This document shows, piece after piece, positions 55,401-63,347 of a DNA stretch of 64,000 nucleotides. The DNA is from Sphingomonas sp. 37zxx (GTDB taxonomy: Bacteria; Pseudomonadota; Alphaproteobacteria; Sphingomonadales; Sphingomonadaceae): NCBI RefSeq assembly GCF_000786205.1, contig NZ_JROH01000001.1, positions 1-64,000 of the forward strand, read 5' to 3'. Position 1 is the first letter of the stretch. Every line of letters begins with the position of its first letter. The position numbers and the translations under genes were made by a program. The notes below the pieces were generated by a model, which ran no database searches, had not been told where the DNA came from, and saw nothing but the letters and a program-made list of their open reading frames with translations.

Positions 55401-56702
55401 ATGTATCTGGAGAGTGACTTGACCGGCGAACCCCGCGCCAACCTGCCCCCGCTGTCGCTGCATGTGCCCGAACCCAAGTTTCGACCGGGCGACAAGGCCG
55501 AGTTCAGCGACGTCATCGTGCCGCCGGCGGGCAGCGGACGTCGCCCCGACCCCGCCGAGCCGGCGGCGCAGTTTCACGAGCTGGCCTATGGGCTGGTGCG
55601 TGTGCTCGACGATGAGGGCAATGCGGTGGGACCGTGGGCACCGCGGCTGACCCCCGACACGCTGCGGCGGATGCTGCGCTACATGGCGCTGGTGCGCGCG
55701 TTCGATGAACGCATGTTCCGCGCGCAGCGGCAGGGCAAGACCAGCTTCTACATGAAATGTACCGGCGAAGAGGCGGTCGCCGTCGCCGCGACGATGGCGT
55801 TGCAGCGCGACGACATGACCTTTCCCAGCTATCGCCAGCAGGGCATCCTGATCGCGCGCGATTGGTCGCTGGTCGACATGATGAACCAGATTTATTCGAA
55901 CAAGGGCGACCGGCTGCAGGGCAAGCAATTGCCGATCATGTATTCGACGCGCGAGGGGGCATTCTTCTCGATCTCCGGCAATCTGGCGACGCAATATCCG
56001 CAGGCGGTGGGCTGGGCGATGGCGAGCGCGGCCAAGGGCGATACGCGGATCGCCGCCACCTGGTGCGGCGAGGGATCGACCGCCGAGGGCGATTTCCATT
56101 CGGCCTGCACCTTCGCCAGTGTCTATCGCGCGCCGGTGATCCTGAACGTCGTCAACAACCAATGGGCGATTTCGAGCTTTTCGGGGTTTGCGGGCGCCGA
56201 GGCGACGACCTTTGCCGCGCGTGCGCTGGGCTATGGCATTGCCGGCCTGCGCATCGACGGCAACGACGCGCTGGCGGTCTATGCCGCGACCGAATGGGCA
56301 GCCGAGCGCGCGCGGACCAACCAGGGACCGACGCTGATCGAGCATTTCACCTATCGCGCCGAGGGGCATTCGACGTCGGACGATCCCTCGCAATACCGAT
56401 CGGCCAATGAAGCCAGCGATTGGCCGCTGGGCGATCCGATCGCGCGGCTGAAGGATCATTTGGTGGCTTTGGGCGAATGGGACGATGCGCGGCACGCGGC
56501 GCAAGACCTTGAGCTGGCCGAACTGGTGAAGCGTTGTCAGAAAGAGGCCGAGGCCAATGGCATATTGGGGCATGGCCTGCACCAGCCGCTCGACACGCTG
56601 TTCGAAGGGGTGTTCGAGGAAATGCCCTGGCATCTGAAGGAACAGCGCGCGCAGATGCTCGCCGAGGAAGAAGCGAGCGGGCGGCCATGGGCACTGAAAT
56701 GA
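55401..56702 (+). CDS. bkdA1: Branched-chain 2-oxoacid dehydrogenase E1 alpha subunit
   Basis: This E1 alpha subunit decarboxylates branched-chain 2-oxoacids with thiamine diphosphate. The 433-residue product has RMFRAQRQGKTSFYMKCTGE, TFPSYRQQGILIARDW, the cofactor motif W-C-G-E-G-S-T-A-E-G-D-F-H, and YRAEGHSTSDDPSQYR with the phosphorylation-loop-like serines. These fit branched-chain rather than pyruvate E1. E1 beta and E2 follow on the same strand. The stop is followed by a large palindrome. Confidence 0.92.
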   Translation: MYLESDLTGEPRANLPPLSLHVPEPKFRPGDKAEFSDVIVPPAGSGRRPDPAEPAAQFHELAYGLVRVLDDEGNAVGPWAPRLTPDTLRRMLRYMALVRAFDERMFRAQRQGKTSFYMKCTGEEAVAVAATMALQRDDMTFPSYRQQGILIARDWSLVDMMNQIYSNKGDRLQGKQLPIMYSTREGAFFSISGNLATQYPQAVGWAMASAAKGDTRIAATWCGEGSTAEGDFHSACTFASVYRAPVILNVVNNQWAISSFSGFAGAEATTFAARALGYGIAGLRIDGNDALAVYAATEWAAERARTNQGPTLIEHFTYRAEGHSTSDDPSQYRSANEASDWPLGDPIARLKDHLVALGEWDDARHAAQDLELAELVKRCQKEAEANGILGHGLHQPLDTLFEGVFEEMPWHLKEQRAQMLAEEEASGRPWALK

Positions 56703-56729
56703 TGAGCAGCGCCGCCCCTCTTCCTTCTC

Positions 56730-56925
56730 CCCTCTCCCCTGGACAGGGGAGAGGATACCGCAGCTTGGTCGCGAAGCGGCCTAGCGAAGGTTGGAGAGGG
56801 GGCGAGCGAAGCGGAGCTTCGCGCGGTCGCAAGTGCGACCGCACCACCCTCACCCAGCTCCGACTAGGCCGCGCTGAAGAAGCGCGACCAAGTCTGCGCA
56901 ACCCTCTCCCGCCAGCGGGAGAGGG
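56730..56925. repeat. Large imperfect palindrome between E1 alpha and E1 beta genes
   Basis: The outer arms are built on CCCTCTCCCCTGG...GGGGAGAGG and CCCTCTCCCGCC...GCGGGAGAGGG. Inner blocks such as CTTGGTCGCG and GCGGCCTAG recur in inverted order on the other side. The last arm ends just before the E1 beta ATG, so GGGAGAGGG becomes its Shine-Dalgarno. The arms are of the same general type as those at 6989 and 58343. Confidence 0.85.
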
Positions 56926-56928
56926 AAT

Positions 56929-57966
56929 ATGAGCGAGACGATGAACGAACCTACCACCCGCATGAACATGATCCAGGCGATCAACTCGGCGATGGACGTC
57001 GTGATGGCGCGCGATCCCGATGTCATCGTGATGGGCGAGGATGTCGGCTATTTCGGCGGCGTCTTCCGCGCGACCGCCGGATTGCAGGCGAAATATGGCA
57101 AGACCCGGGTGTTCGACACGCCGATCACCGAATGCGGCATCATCGGCGTCGCGGTGGGAATGGGTGCCTATGGCCTGCGCCCGGTGCCCGAAATCCAATT
57201 CGCCGATTATATCTATCCCGCGCTCGACCAGTTGGTCTCCGAAGCCGCGCGGTTGCGCTATCGTTCGGCGGGCGAATTCATTTCGCCGATCACGGTGCGC
57301 TCGCCCTTCGGCGGCGGCATCTTCGGCGGGCAGACGCATTCGCAGTCGCCCGAGGGCATCTTCACCCATGTCTCGGGGATCAAAACCGTCATTCCGGCAA
57401 CCCCCTATGATGCCAAGGGGCTGCTGATCTCGGCGATCGAGGATAACGACCCGGTGCTCTTTTTCGAGCCCAAGCGCATCTATAACGGCCCGTTCGACGG
57501 CTATTGGGACCGCCCCGCCAAAAACTGGTCGGCGCATCCTGCGGGCGAAGTGCCAACGGGCTATTACAAGATTCCGCTGGGCAAGGCGGCAATCGCTAGG
57601 GCGGGCAACGACCTGACGATCCTGGCCTATGGCACGATGGTGCATGTCGCGATCGCAACGGTCGAGGAAGCCGGCGTCGATGCCGAGGTGATCGACCTTC
57701 GCACGCTGGTGCCGCTCGACATCGAGACGATCGAGGCATCGGTGAAGAAGACCGGGCGCTGCATGGTGGTGCACGAGGCGACGCGCACTGGCGGCTTCGG
57801 TGCCGAGTTGGCGGCATTGGTGCAGGAGCGCTGCTTCTACCACCTCGAAGCGCCGGTCGAGCGGGTGACGGGGTTCGACACGCCGTATCCGCACAGCCTG
57901 GAATGGGCGTATTTCCCGGGGCCGGTCCGCATCGGACAGGCGCTCAAGAAAATCATGAAGGACTGA
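56929..57966 (+). CDS. bkdA2: Branched-chain 2-oxoacid dehydrogenase E1 beta subunit
   Basis: The 345-residue subunit has NMIQAINSAMDVVMARDPDV, IVMGEDVGYFGGVF, V-F-D-T-P-I-T-E-C-G and PVPEIQFADYIYPALDQLVS, all typical of E1 beta of the transketolase-like fold. The ATG 56929 lies 4 bp after the palindrome, which provides the purine-rich ribosome binding site. Its stop is followed two bases later by the E2 start (TGACGATG). Confidence 0.95.
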   Translation: MSETMNEPTTRMNMIQAINSAMDVVMARDPDVIVMGEDVGYFGGVFRATAGLQAKYGKTRVFDTPITECGIIGVAVGMGAYGLRPVPEIQFADYIYPALDQLVSEAARLRYRSAGEFISPITVRSPFGGGIFGGQTHSQSPEGIFTHVSGIKTVIPATPYDAKGLLISAIEDNDPVLFFEPKRIYNGPFDGYWDRPAKNWSAHPAGEVPTGYYKIPLGKAAIARAGNDLTILAYGTMVHVAIATVEEAGVDAEVIDLRTLVPLDIETIEASVKKTGRCMVVHEATRTGGFGAELAALVQERCFYHLEAPVERVTGFDTPYPHSLEWAYFPGPVRIGQALKKIMKD

Positions 57967-57968
57967 CG

Positions 57969-59342
57969 ATGGCGCGCTTCTCTTTCCGCCTGCCCGATAT
58001 CGGCGAAGGCATTGCCGAGGCCGAGATCGTCCAATGGCATATCGCGGTCGGCGACCGGGTCGAGGAAGACCAGCAGATCGCCGACATGATGACCGACAAG
58101 GCGACGGTCGAGATGGAATCGCCGGTGTCGGGGATCGTCGTCGAACTGGCGGGCGAGGTCGGCGACCAGGTCGCGATCGGCGCGACGCTGGTGGTGATCG
58201 AAACCGATGCGGTGACCGAGAGCGACACGATGGTCGCGGAGAACCCTGGGGTCGAGGAGGCCGTCGATGCGCAAGCGGTGTACCCCACGCCCGAGGAGGA
58301 TGCGCGGATTCGTGCTGAGGCGAAGGACGCGGGGCTTGCGCCGATCCTCCCCGAAACGGGGAGGGGGACCGCCGGCGAAGCCGGTGGTGGAGGGGGATCG
58401 CCGCAGGCGGTGCCGCTAGCGGAAGCCCCCCTCCACCATCCTGCGGATGGTCCCCCTCCCCGTGCCGGGGAGGATCCGCAGCAGCAGGTGCTGGCTTCGC
58501 CGGCGGTGCGTGCTCGCGCCAAGGCGCTTGGCGTCGACCTCGCTTCGGTGAAGTCCGACGGCAATCACGTCCGCCACGCCGATCTCGATGCGTATCTGCG
58601 CTATGGCGGTGGCGAGGGTTATCATGCGCCGGGGGCCAGCCGCGCGCGCGCTGACGTGCCGGTCAAGGTGATCGGGATGCGGCGGCGGATCGCCGAGAAT
58701 ATGGCTGCATCGAAGCGTGCGATCCCGCATTTCACCTATGTCGACGAGATCGACGTCACCGCGCTCGAAGAGATGCGCGCCGATCTCAACGCCAATCGCG
58801 GCGGGCGGCCCAAGCTGACGATGCTCCCGCTGTTGATCGTCGCGATTTGTCGCTCGATCCCCGATTTCCCGATGCTCAACGCGCGTTATGACGATGAGGC
58901 TGGCGTCGTGACTCGGCATGGCAGCGTGCATCTGGGGATGGCGACGCAGACCGATGCCGGGCTGATGGTGCCGGTGATCCGCGACGCGCAGGACAAGAAT
59001 GTCTGGCAATTAGCGAGCGAGATCGGCCGGCTGGCCGACGCCGCGCGCACCGGCAAGGCGAAGTCCGAGGAATTGTCGGGATCGACGCTGACCATCACCT
59101 CGCTCGGGCCGCTGGGCGGGATCGCGACGACGCCGGTGATCAATCGCCCCGAAGTGGCGATCATCGGGCCGAACAAGATCGTCGAGCGGCCGATGTTCCG
59201 GGGCGATGACATCGTTCGCGCCAAGCTGATGAACCTGTCGATCAGTTGCGATCATCGCGTCGTCGATGGCTTCGACGCGGCAAGCTATGTCCAGGCGGTG
59301 AAGAAGCTGCTCGAAACGCCGGTGTTGCTGTTCGCCGATTGA
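57969..59342 (+). CDS. bkdB: Branched-chain 2-oxoacid dehydrogenase E2 (lipoyl acyltransferase)
   Basis: The 457-residue E2 has an N-terminal lipoyl domain with the modified Lys near residue 44 (M-T-D-K-A-T-V-E-M), an E1/E3-binding domain at about 174-208 (LASPAVRARAKALGVDLASV), and a catalytic domain with SISCDHRVVDGF near the C-terminus (His about 428). The linker between lipoyl and binding domains contains a 45-residue insertion encoded by a palindromic DNA element, open in frame. The E3 lipoamide dehydrogenase gene is not in the window. Confidence 0.94.
   Translation: MARFSFRLPDIGEGIAEAEIVQWHIAVGDRVEEDQQIADMMTDKATVEMESPVSGIVVELAGEVGDQVAIGATLVVIETDAVTESDTMVAENPGVEEAVDAQAVYPTPEEDARIRAEAKDAGLAPILPETGRGTAGEAGGGGGSPQAVPLAEAPLHHPADGPPPRAGEDPQQQVLASPAVRARAKALGVDLASVKSDGNHVRHADLDAYLRYGGGEGYHAPGASRARADVPVKVIGMRRRIAENMAASKRAIPHFTYVDEIDVTALEEMRADLNANRGGRPKLTMLPLLIVAICRSIPDFPMLNARYDDEAGVVTRHGSVHLGMATQTDAGLMVPVIRDAQDKNVWQLASEIGRLADAARTGKAKSEELSGSTLTITSLGPLGGIATTPVINRPEVAIIGPNKIVERPMFRGDDIVRAKLMNLSISCDHRVVDGFDAASYVQAVKKLLETPVLLFAD
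58343..58476. repeat. Palindromic element inserted in frame within the E2 gene
   Basis: GATCCTCCCCG at 58343 and CGGGGAGGATC ending at 58476 are the tips of a 134-bp inverted repeat whose inner blocks (GGAGGGGGACC, GGTGGAGGGGG) also pair. It encodes about residues 125-169 of E2, a Gly/Pro/Ala-rich linker. It resembles the intergenic palindromes at 6989 and 56730 but lies inside a gene without breaking the frame. Confidence 0.9.
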
Positions 59343-59372
59343 TCCAGGGAATCGCCCGGCGGCTGGCAATGC

Positions 59373-59726
59373 TCAGCCGTCGGGCCGACTCCATATCCAG
59401 GCACCGCTGACCACCGCGATCGACATCGGCACGATATTCCAGGGCCAGGGCAGGAAGGCCAGCCCCAGGATGCCGCTGCCCGTCAGCCCGATCGCCGCCG
59501 CCCATTTGCCCTTGCGCGGGATCGCACCGCTTCGGCGCCAGGCATGGATCGGCGGCCCGAGCTGGGGATGATCGAGCAGCCATGTTTCAAATCGCGGACT
59601 GCCGCGCGAAAAACAAAAGGCGGCCAGGATCACGAACGGCACCGTCGGCAGGATCGGCAGAAATGCACCGATAAAACCCAGCACCAGCGAAAGGATGCCC
59701 GCAGCGAAATAGAGCGACCGGATCAC
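59373..59726 (-). CDS. DUF454 / YbaN-like membrane protein
   Basis: The 117-residue protein opens LYFAAGILSLVLGFIGAFLP, then ILPTVPFVILAAFCFSRGSP and R-F-E-T-W-L-L-D-H, the DUF454/YbaN signature. Two or three membrane segments follow. Function is unknown. It follows the riboflavin genes on the same strand after 64 bp and may be read from that operon. Confidence 0.88.
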   Translation of the reverse strand: MIRSLYFAAGILSLVLGFIGAFLPILPTVPFVILAAFCFSRGSPRFETWLLDHPQLGPPIHAWRRSGAIPRKGKWAAAIGLTGSGILGLAFLPWPWNIVPMSIAVVSGAWIWSRPDG

Positions 59727-59790
59727 GGCGCGATGCTGCCACCGGATCGATACCCGCAGCGATCGCCGCCCAGAGAAACCGCGCGCCGGC

Positions 59791-60213
59791 TCAGCCGAAG
59801 CGTTCCTTCAGCGCCAGCATCGCCAGCGCCGCCTTTGCCGCTTCGCCGCCCTGGTCCTTTTGCTTAGGATCGGCGCGGACCAGCGCCTGCGCTTCGTTCT
59901 CGACGGTCAGGATGCCATTGCCGATCGCGAGGCCATCCATTGCCAGCGCCATCAGCCCGCGCGCGCTTTCGCCAGCGACGATCTCGAAATGATAGGTTTC
60001 ACCGCGGATCACGACGCCCAGGGCAACGAAGGCATCGTATAAATTGCTCTGGTCGGCCAGTGCCAGCGCGCCGGGAATTTCGAGCGCGCCGGGGACGGTG
60101 ACGGTTTCGTGGGTGTGACCCGCCGCCTCGATCGCGGCGCGTGCGCCCTTGAGCAGCATGTCGTTCAACTGCGCGTAAAATCGCGCCTCGACGATCAAAA
60201 CCTTGGCCATCAA
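59791..60213 (-). CDS. ribH: 6,7-Dimethyl-8-ribityllumazine synthase
   Basis: RibH condenses dihydroxybutanone phosphate with the pyrimidine intermediate. The 140-residue product shows [47 protein letters not shown] and [13 protein letters not shown] 60213 overlaps the stop of ribB (ATGA). It is the last riboflavin gene of this operon. Confidence 0.95.
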   Translation of the reverse strand: MMAKVLIVEARFYAQLNDMLLKGARAAIEAAGHTHETVTVPGALEIPGALALADQSNLYDAFVALGVVIRGETYHFEIVAGESARGLMALAMDGLAIGNGILTVENEAQALVRADPKQKDQGGEAAKAALAMLALKERFG

Positions 60214-61352
60214 ATTTCTCCGTTCACGTCGATTGCGCGTTCGCCGACGATCGACAGGCCATAGCCGTCGAGTCCGACCAAGGTGTGGTGAGTGTTGGTG
60301 AGCAGCACCATGTCGCGCACTCCCAATTCAGTGAGGATCGTCGCGCCGACGCCATAATCGCGCAGTTCGTCCATGTCCTTGGGCGCGAGCGTGCCGGTGC
60401 GCGCCTGCAGCGCCATCGTATAGGCGTCGAGCCGGGTGGGATTGATCACCACGACGACGCCAGCGCCCTCTTCGCCGATGATTTCCATCGACCGCTGCAG
60501 CAATTTGCCGCGCGGCCCCGCCTCGCCGAAAATGTCGCCGAACGGGGTGAGCGCGTGCATCCGCACCAGCACCGGCTTGGCCGGGTCGATCTCGCCCTTC
60601 ACCAGTGCGACCTGTTCGGTGCCCGCCGCCTTGTTCCAGAAGGTCATGACCGTCCAGTCGCCGCCCCATGCGCTGGCGAAGCGCGCCTCGGCACGCTTTT
60701 CGACCAGATGGTCATAACGGCGGCGATAGGCGATCAGGTCGCGGATCGTGCCGATCTTGAGGTTGTGGAACTGCGCGAAGGTGACGAGGTCGTCCATCCG
60801 CGCCATTTCGCCATCGTCCTTCATGATCTCGCAGATCACGCCCGATGGATTGAGCCCGGCCAGCCGCGCGACATCGACCGCCGCTTCGGTATGCCCTGCG
60901 CGCACCAGCACGCCGCCGTCGCGCGCGACCAGCGGGAAGACATGCCCCGGCGTCACGATCTCGTCGCGCCCCTTTGACGCATCGACCGCGACCGCGATCG
61001 TTCGCGCGCGATCGGCCGCCGAAATGCCGGTGGTCACGCCGTCGCGCGCCTCGATAGACACGGTGAAGGCGGTTTCATGGCGCGTGCCGTTGTTGCGCGC
61101 CATCAGGTCGAGGCCCAATTGCTGGGTCCGCTCCTTGGTCATCGCCAGGCAGATCAGCCCGCGACCATAGCGCGCCATGAAGTTGATCGCGTCGGGGGTC
61201 GCCATCTGCGCGGGGATCACCAGATCGCCCTCATTTTCGCGATCCTCGTCATCGACCAGGATGAACATCCGGCCGTTGCGCGCTTCGTCGATGATCTCTT
61301 CGGGGGTCGAGAGGAATGCGTGGCGCAGTTGCGCCAGTTCAGGCCTTGCCAC
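60210..61352 (-). CDS. ribB: 3,4-Dihydroxy-2-butanone 4-phosphate synthase with degenerate GCH II-like domain (RibBX type)
   Basis: The 380-residue protein has a complete N-terminal RibB domain: [20 protein letters not shown] with the acidic metal site, [27 protein letters not shown] and [17 protein letters not shown]. The C-terminal half has the GTP cyclohydrolase II fold, but the zinc-binding Cys cluster is replaced by [11 protein letters not shown]. It therefore probably cannot open GTP, as described for RibBX proteins. GTG at 61350-61352 overlaps ribE by 14 bp. Another GTP cyclohydrolase II should exist elsewhere. Confidence 0.9.
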   Translation of the reverse strand: MARPELAQLRHAFLSTPEEIIDEARNGRMFILVDDEDRENEGDLVIPAQMATPDAINFMARYGRGLICLAMTKERTQQLGLDLMARNNGTRHETAFTVSIEARDGVTTGISAADRARTIAVAVDASKGRDEIVTPGHVFPLVARDGGVLVRAGHTEAAVDVARLAGLNPSGVICEIMKDDGEMARMDDLVTFAQFHNLKIGTIRDLIAYRRRYDHLVEKRAEARFASAWGGDWTVMTFWNKAAGTEQVALVKGEIDPAKPVLVRMHALTPFGDIFGEAGPRGKLLQRSMEIIGEEGAGVVVVINPTRLDAYTMALQARTGTLAPKDMDELRDYGVGATILTELGVRDMVLLTNTHHTLVGLDGYGLSIVGERAIDVNGEI

Positions 61353-61962
61353 GTACTTGCTCCATGCGTTGCAGATAACGGGCGAGCACGTCGATCTCGA
61401 GATTGACCGACTGTCCCTGCGCCAGATCGGCGAAGGTGGTGACGCCCCAGGTATGCGGAATGATGTTGAGGCCGAAGCGGACGCCGCCTGCGACATCCTC
61501 GACCGAATTGACCGTGAGCGACACGCCGTCGACGGTGATCGATCCCTTGGCCGCGACATAGGGCGCGATTTCGGTGCCGGCGTGGATCGTCACGCGGTGC
61601 GATCCGCCCTCGGGCACCACCGACACGACTTCGCCCAGCCCATCGACATGGCCGGTGACGATATGCCCGCCCAGTTCATCGCCAAGCCGCAGCGCGCGTT
61701 CGAGGTTCAGCCGGCGGCCCGCCTGCCACATCGCGGCGGCGGTGCGCGATACCGTCTCGCCCGACACGTCGAACGCCAGCCAGCCGCTGCCCGATTCGTG
61801 AACCCCCTTGTCGACGACCGTGAGGCAAACGCCCGAACAGGCAACCGACGCGCCCATGTCGATCGCGGCGGTGTCATAAGTGGTGGCGACGCGAACGCGC
61901 CGGTCGCCGCGATCGGCCACTTCTTCGATCCGCCCGACGTCGGTAATAATTCCGGTGAACAT
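61339..61962 (-). CDS. ribE: Riboflavin synthase
   Basis: RibE dismutates two lumazines to riboflavin. The 207-residue protein starts FTGIITDVGRIEEVADRGDR, repeats the lumazine-binding domain twice, and has VACSGVCLTVV in the first and KGSITVDGVSLTVNSVED in the second copy; HIVTGHVDGLGEV lies between. ATG 61962 follows ribD by one base. It overlaps ribB at its end. Confidence 0.94.
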   Translation of the reverse strand: MFTGIITDVGRIEEVADRGDRRVRVATTYDTAAIDMGASVACSGVCLTVVDKGVHESGSGWLAFDVSGETVSRTAAAMWQAGRRLNLERALRLGDELGGHIVTGHVDGLGEVVSVVPEGGSHRVTIHAGTEIAPYVAAKGSITVDGVSLTVNSVEDVAGGVRFGLNIIPHTWGVTTFADLAQGQSVNLEIDVLARYLQRMEQVRGKA

Positions 61963-61963
61963 A

Positions 61964-62911
61964 TCAGCTCCTCGCGCGCTCGTAGACTTCGAGCCGGTCG
62001 CTGCCAAGCGGCCGTTGGTCCAGCAGTCGCCAGCGGCGATGCGCCGGATCGACGATGTTCAAAAACAGGTCGCCCACCGCCTGCCTGCCGCCAAGCAGGA
62101 TCGGCGCGCGATACAAAAGCAGCCGATCGACCAGATCGTCGCGCAGGAACGCCGCCGCGGTCTGCGCGCCGCCCTCGACCAGCAGGTGATCGACGCCCTC
62201 GATCTCGCGGATCGCCGCCGGGCCGCGCACCGCTTCCCAGCCCTTGGGGGCGTCCATCCGCGTCATCAGCAGCCGGCGCGGGCTGCGGCCCTCAAGCCCC
62301 GCCAGCCGCACGTCGAGGCGAGGTTGATCGGCATCGTAGGTGGCGCGCCCGACCAGGATCGCTTCGTGCCGGGTGCGTTCGATATGACCGTGCGCGCGCG
62401 CTGCCGGCCCGGTGATCCATTTGCTGGCCCCCGAATGCAGCGCGATGCAGCCGTCGAGCGACATCGCCAGCTTGAGCGTCACTTGTGGCCGACCGAGCGC
62501 CCGCCGGGTGAGGAAGCCCGCCATCGCGCGCCGCGCCTCGTGCGGCATGACGTCATCGGTCACCGCGATTCCGGCGGCGGCAAGCCGGGCATGGCCGGCG
62601 CCATCGGTGCGCGGATCGGGATCGCGCAGCGCGGTCACCACGCGGGCGATGCCCGCCGCGACCACCAGATCGCTGCACGCAGGCCCGCGCGCCGACACAT
62701 GCGCGCAGGGCTCGAGCGTGGTGTACAGCGTCGCCCCCCCCGCCGCCGCGCCCGCCTGTTCCAGCGCCATCGCCTCGGCATGCGGGCGGCCGCCGGGCTG
62801 GGTCCAGCCGCGCCCGACCACCCGTCCGTCGCGCACGATCACGCAGCCGACATTGGGGTTGGGGGCGCTGAGCCCGCGCCCGCGCCCGGCGAGCACCAAA
62901 GCTGCCGCCAT
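61964..62911 (-). CDS. ribD: Diaminohydroxyphosphoribosylaminopyrimidine deaminase / reductase
   Basis: RibD performs the second and third steps of riboflavin synthesis. The deaminase domain has APNPNVGCVIVRDGRVVGRG, H-A-E-A and E-P-C-A-H-V-S-A-R-G-P-A-C as zinc site. The reductase domain has LKLAMSLDGCIALHSGASKW and HLLVEGGAQTAAAF. ATG 62911 is the first possible ATG. In frame upstream residues L-T-D-D-S-R-W would also fit relatives, so a non-ATG start (CTG) is possible. It follows a small membrane protein gene by 17 bp. Confidence 0.92.
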   Translation of the reverse strand: MAAALVLAGRGRGLSAPNPNVGCVIVRDGRVVGRGWTQPGGRPHAEAMALEQAGAAAGGATLYTTLEPCAHVSARGPACSDLVVAAGIARVVTALRDPDPRTDGAGHARLAAAGIAVTDDVMPHEARRAMAGFLTRRALGRPQVTLKLAMSLDGCIALHSGASKWITGPAARAHGHIERTRHEAILVGRATYDADQPRLDVRLAGLEGRSPRRLLMTRMDAPKGWEAVRGPAAIREIEGVDHLLVEGGAQTAAAFLRDDLVDRLLLYRAPILLGGRQAVGDLFLNIVDPAHRRWRLLDQRPLGSDRLEVYERARS

Positions 62912-62928
62912 CCAGCGTGAATCGTCGG

Positions 62929-63288
62929 TCAGAGGCCCCAGCGCTCCATCGCGTCATCGACCTTCTTGAATTCGGCGCGGCGCTTTTCGACGCGCGCTTG
63001 GTAATCGGCGCGCTTCTTGTCGCGGATCACCTGGTCGATCTGTTGCTGTGCGATGATTTCGGCGTCGGTGCGCGACTGCGCCCAACTCTCGAAATAGATG
63101 ATCTCGCGCTTGATCGGTCGGTCGAACTTCGAATCCTTCATGAAGACCAGCATCAGCGTGGTCGTGATCATGATCGACAGCAGCAGGAACCATAATTCAT
63201 AGGGCTGCCGGTGCGACAGAAACAGGCGCAGGTCACGCAGCGCCCGAAATGGCGAAAAGCGGCGGAGATAGTTCACGCAACGCAACAT
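62929..63288 (-). CDS. Conserved single-span membrane protein of unknown function
   Basis: The 119-residue protein has a basic N-terminus (CVNYLRRFSPFRALRDLRLF), one membrane helix at about 33-50 (ELWFLLLSIMITTTLMLVFM), and a charged helical tail (IIAQQQIDQVIRDKKRADYQ) that may form a coiled coil. I do not recognise a named family. I start at ATG 63288. It stands first in line before ribD and is probably co-transcribed. Confidence 0.75.
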   Translation of the reverse strand: MLRCVNYLRRFSPFRALRDLRLFLSHRQPYELWFLLLSIMITTTLMLVFMKDSKFDRPIKREIIYFESWAQSRTDAEIIAQQQIDQVIRDKKRADYQARVEKRRAEFKKVDDAMERWGL

Positions 63289-63347
63289 AGGGTGGTCCGG
63301 CGCGCCAGACCACCCCGGCAATCGGCCCGGCAATCGGCTCTTGGCGC

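Noticed and set aside
62912-63347. FMN riboswitch before ribD
   Set aside because: The space upstream of ribD is occupied by a membrane-protein gene that ends 17 bp before it, and the 59-bp gap before that gene is too short for the known aptamer. A riboswitch further upstream cannot be excluded.
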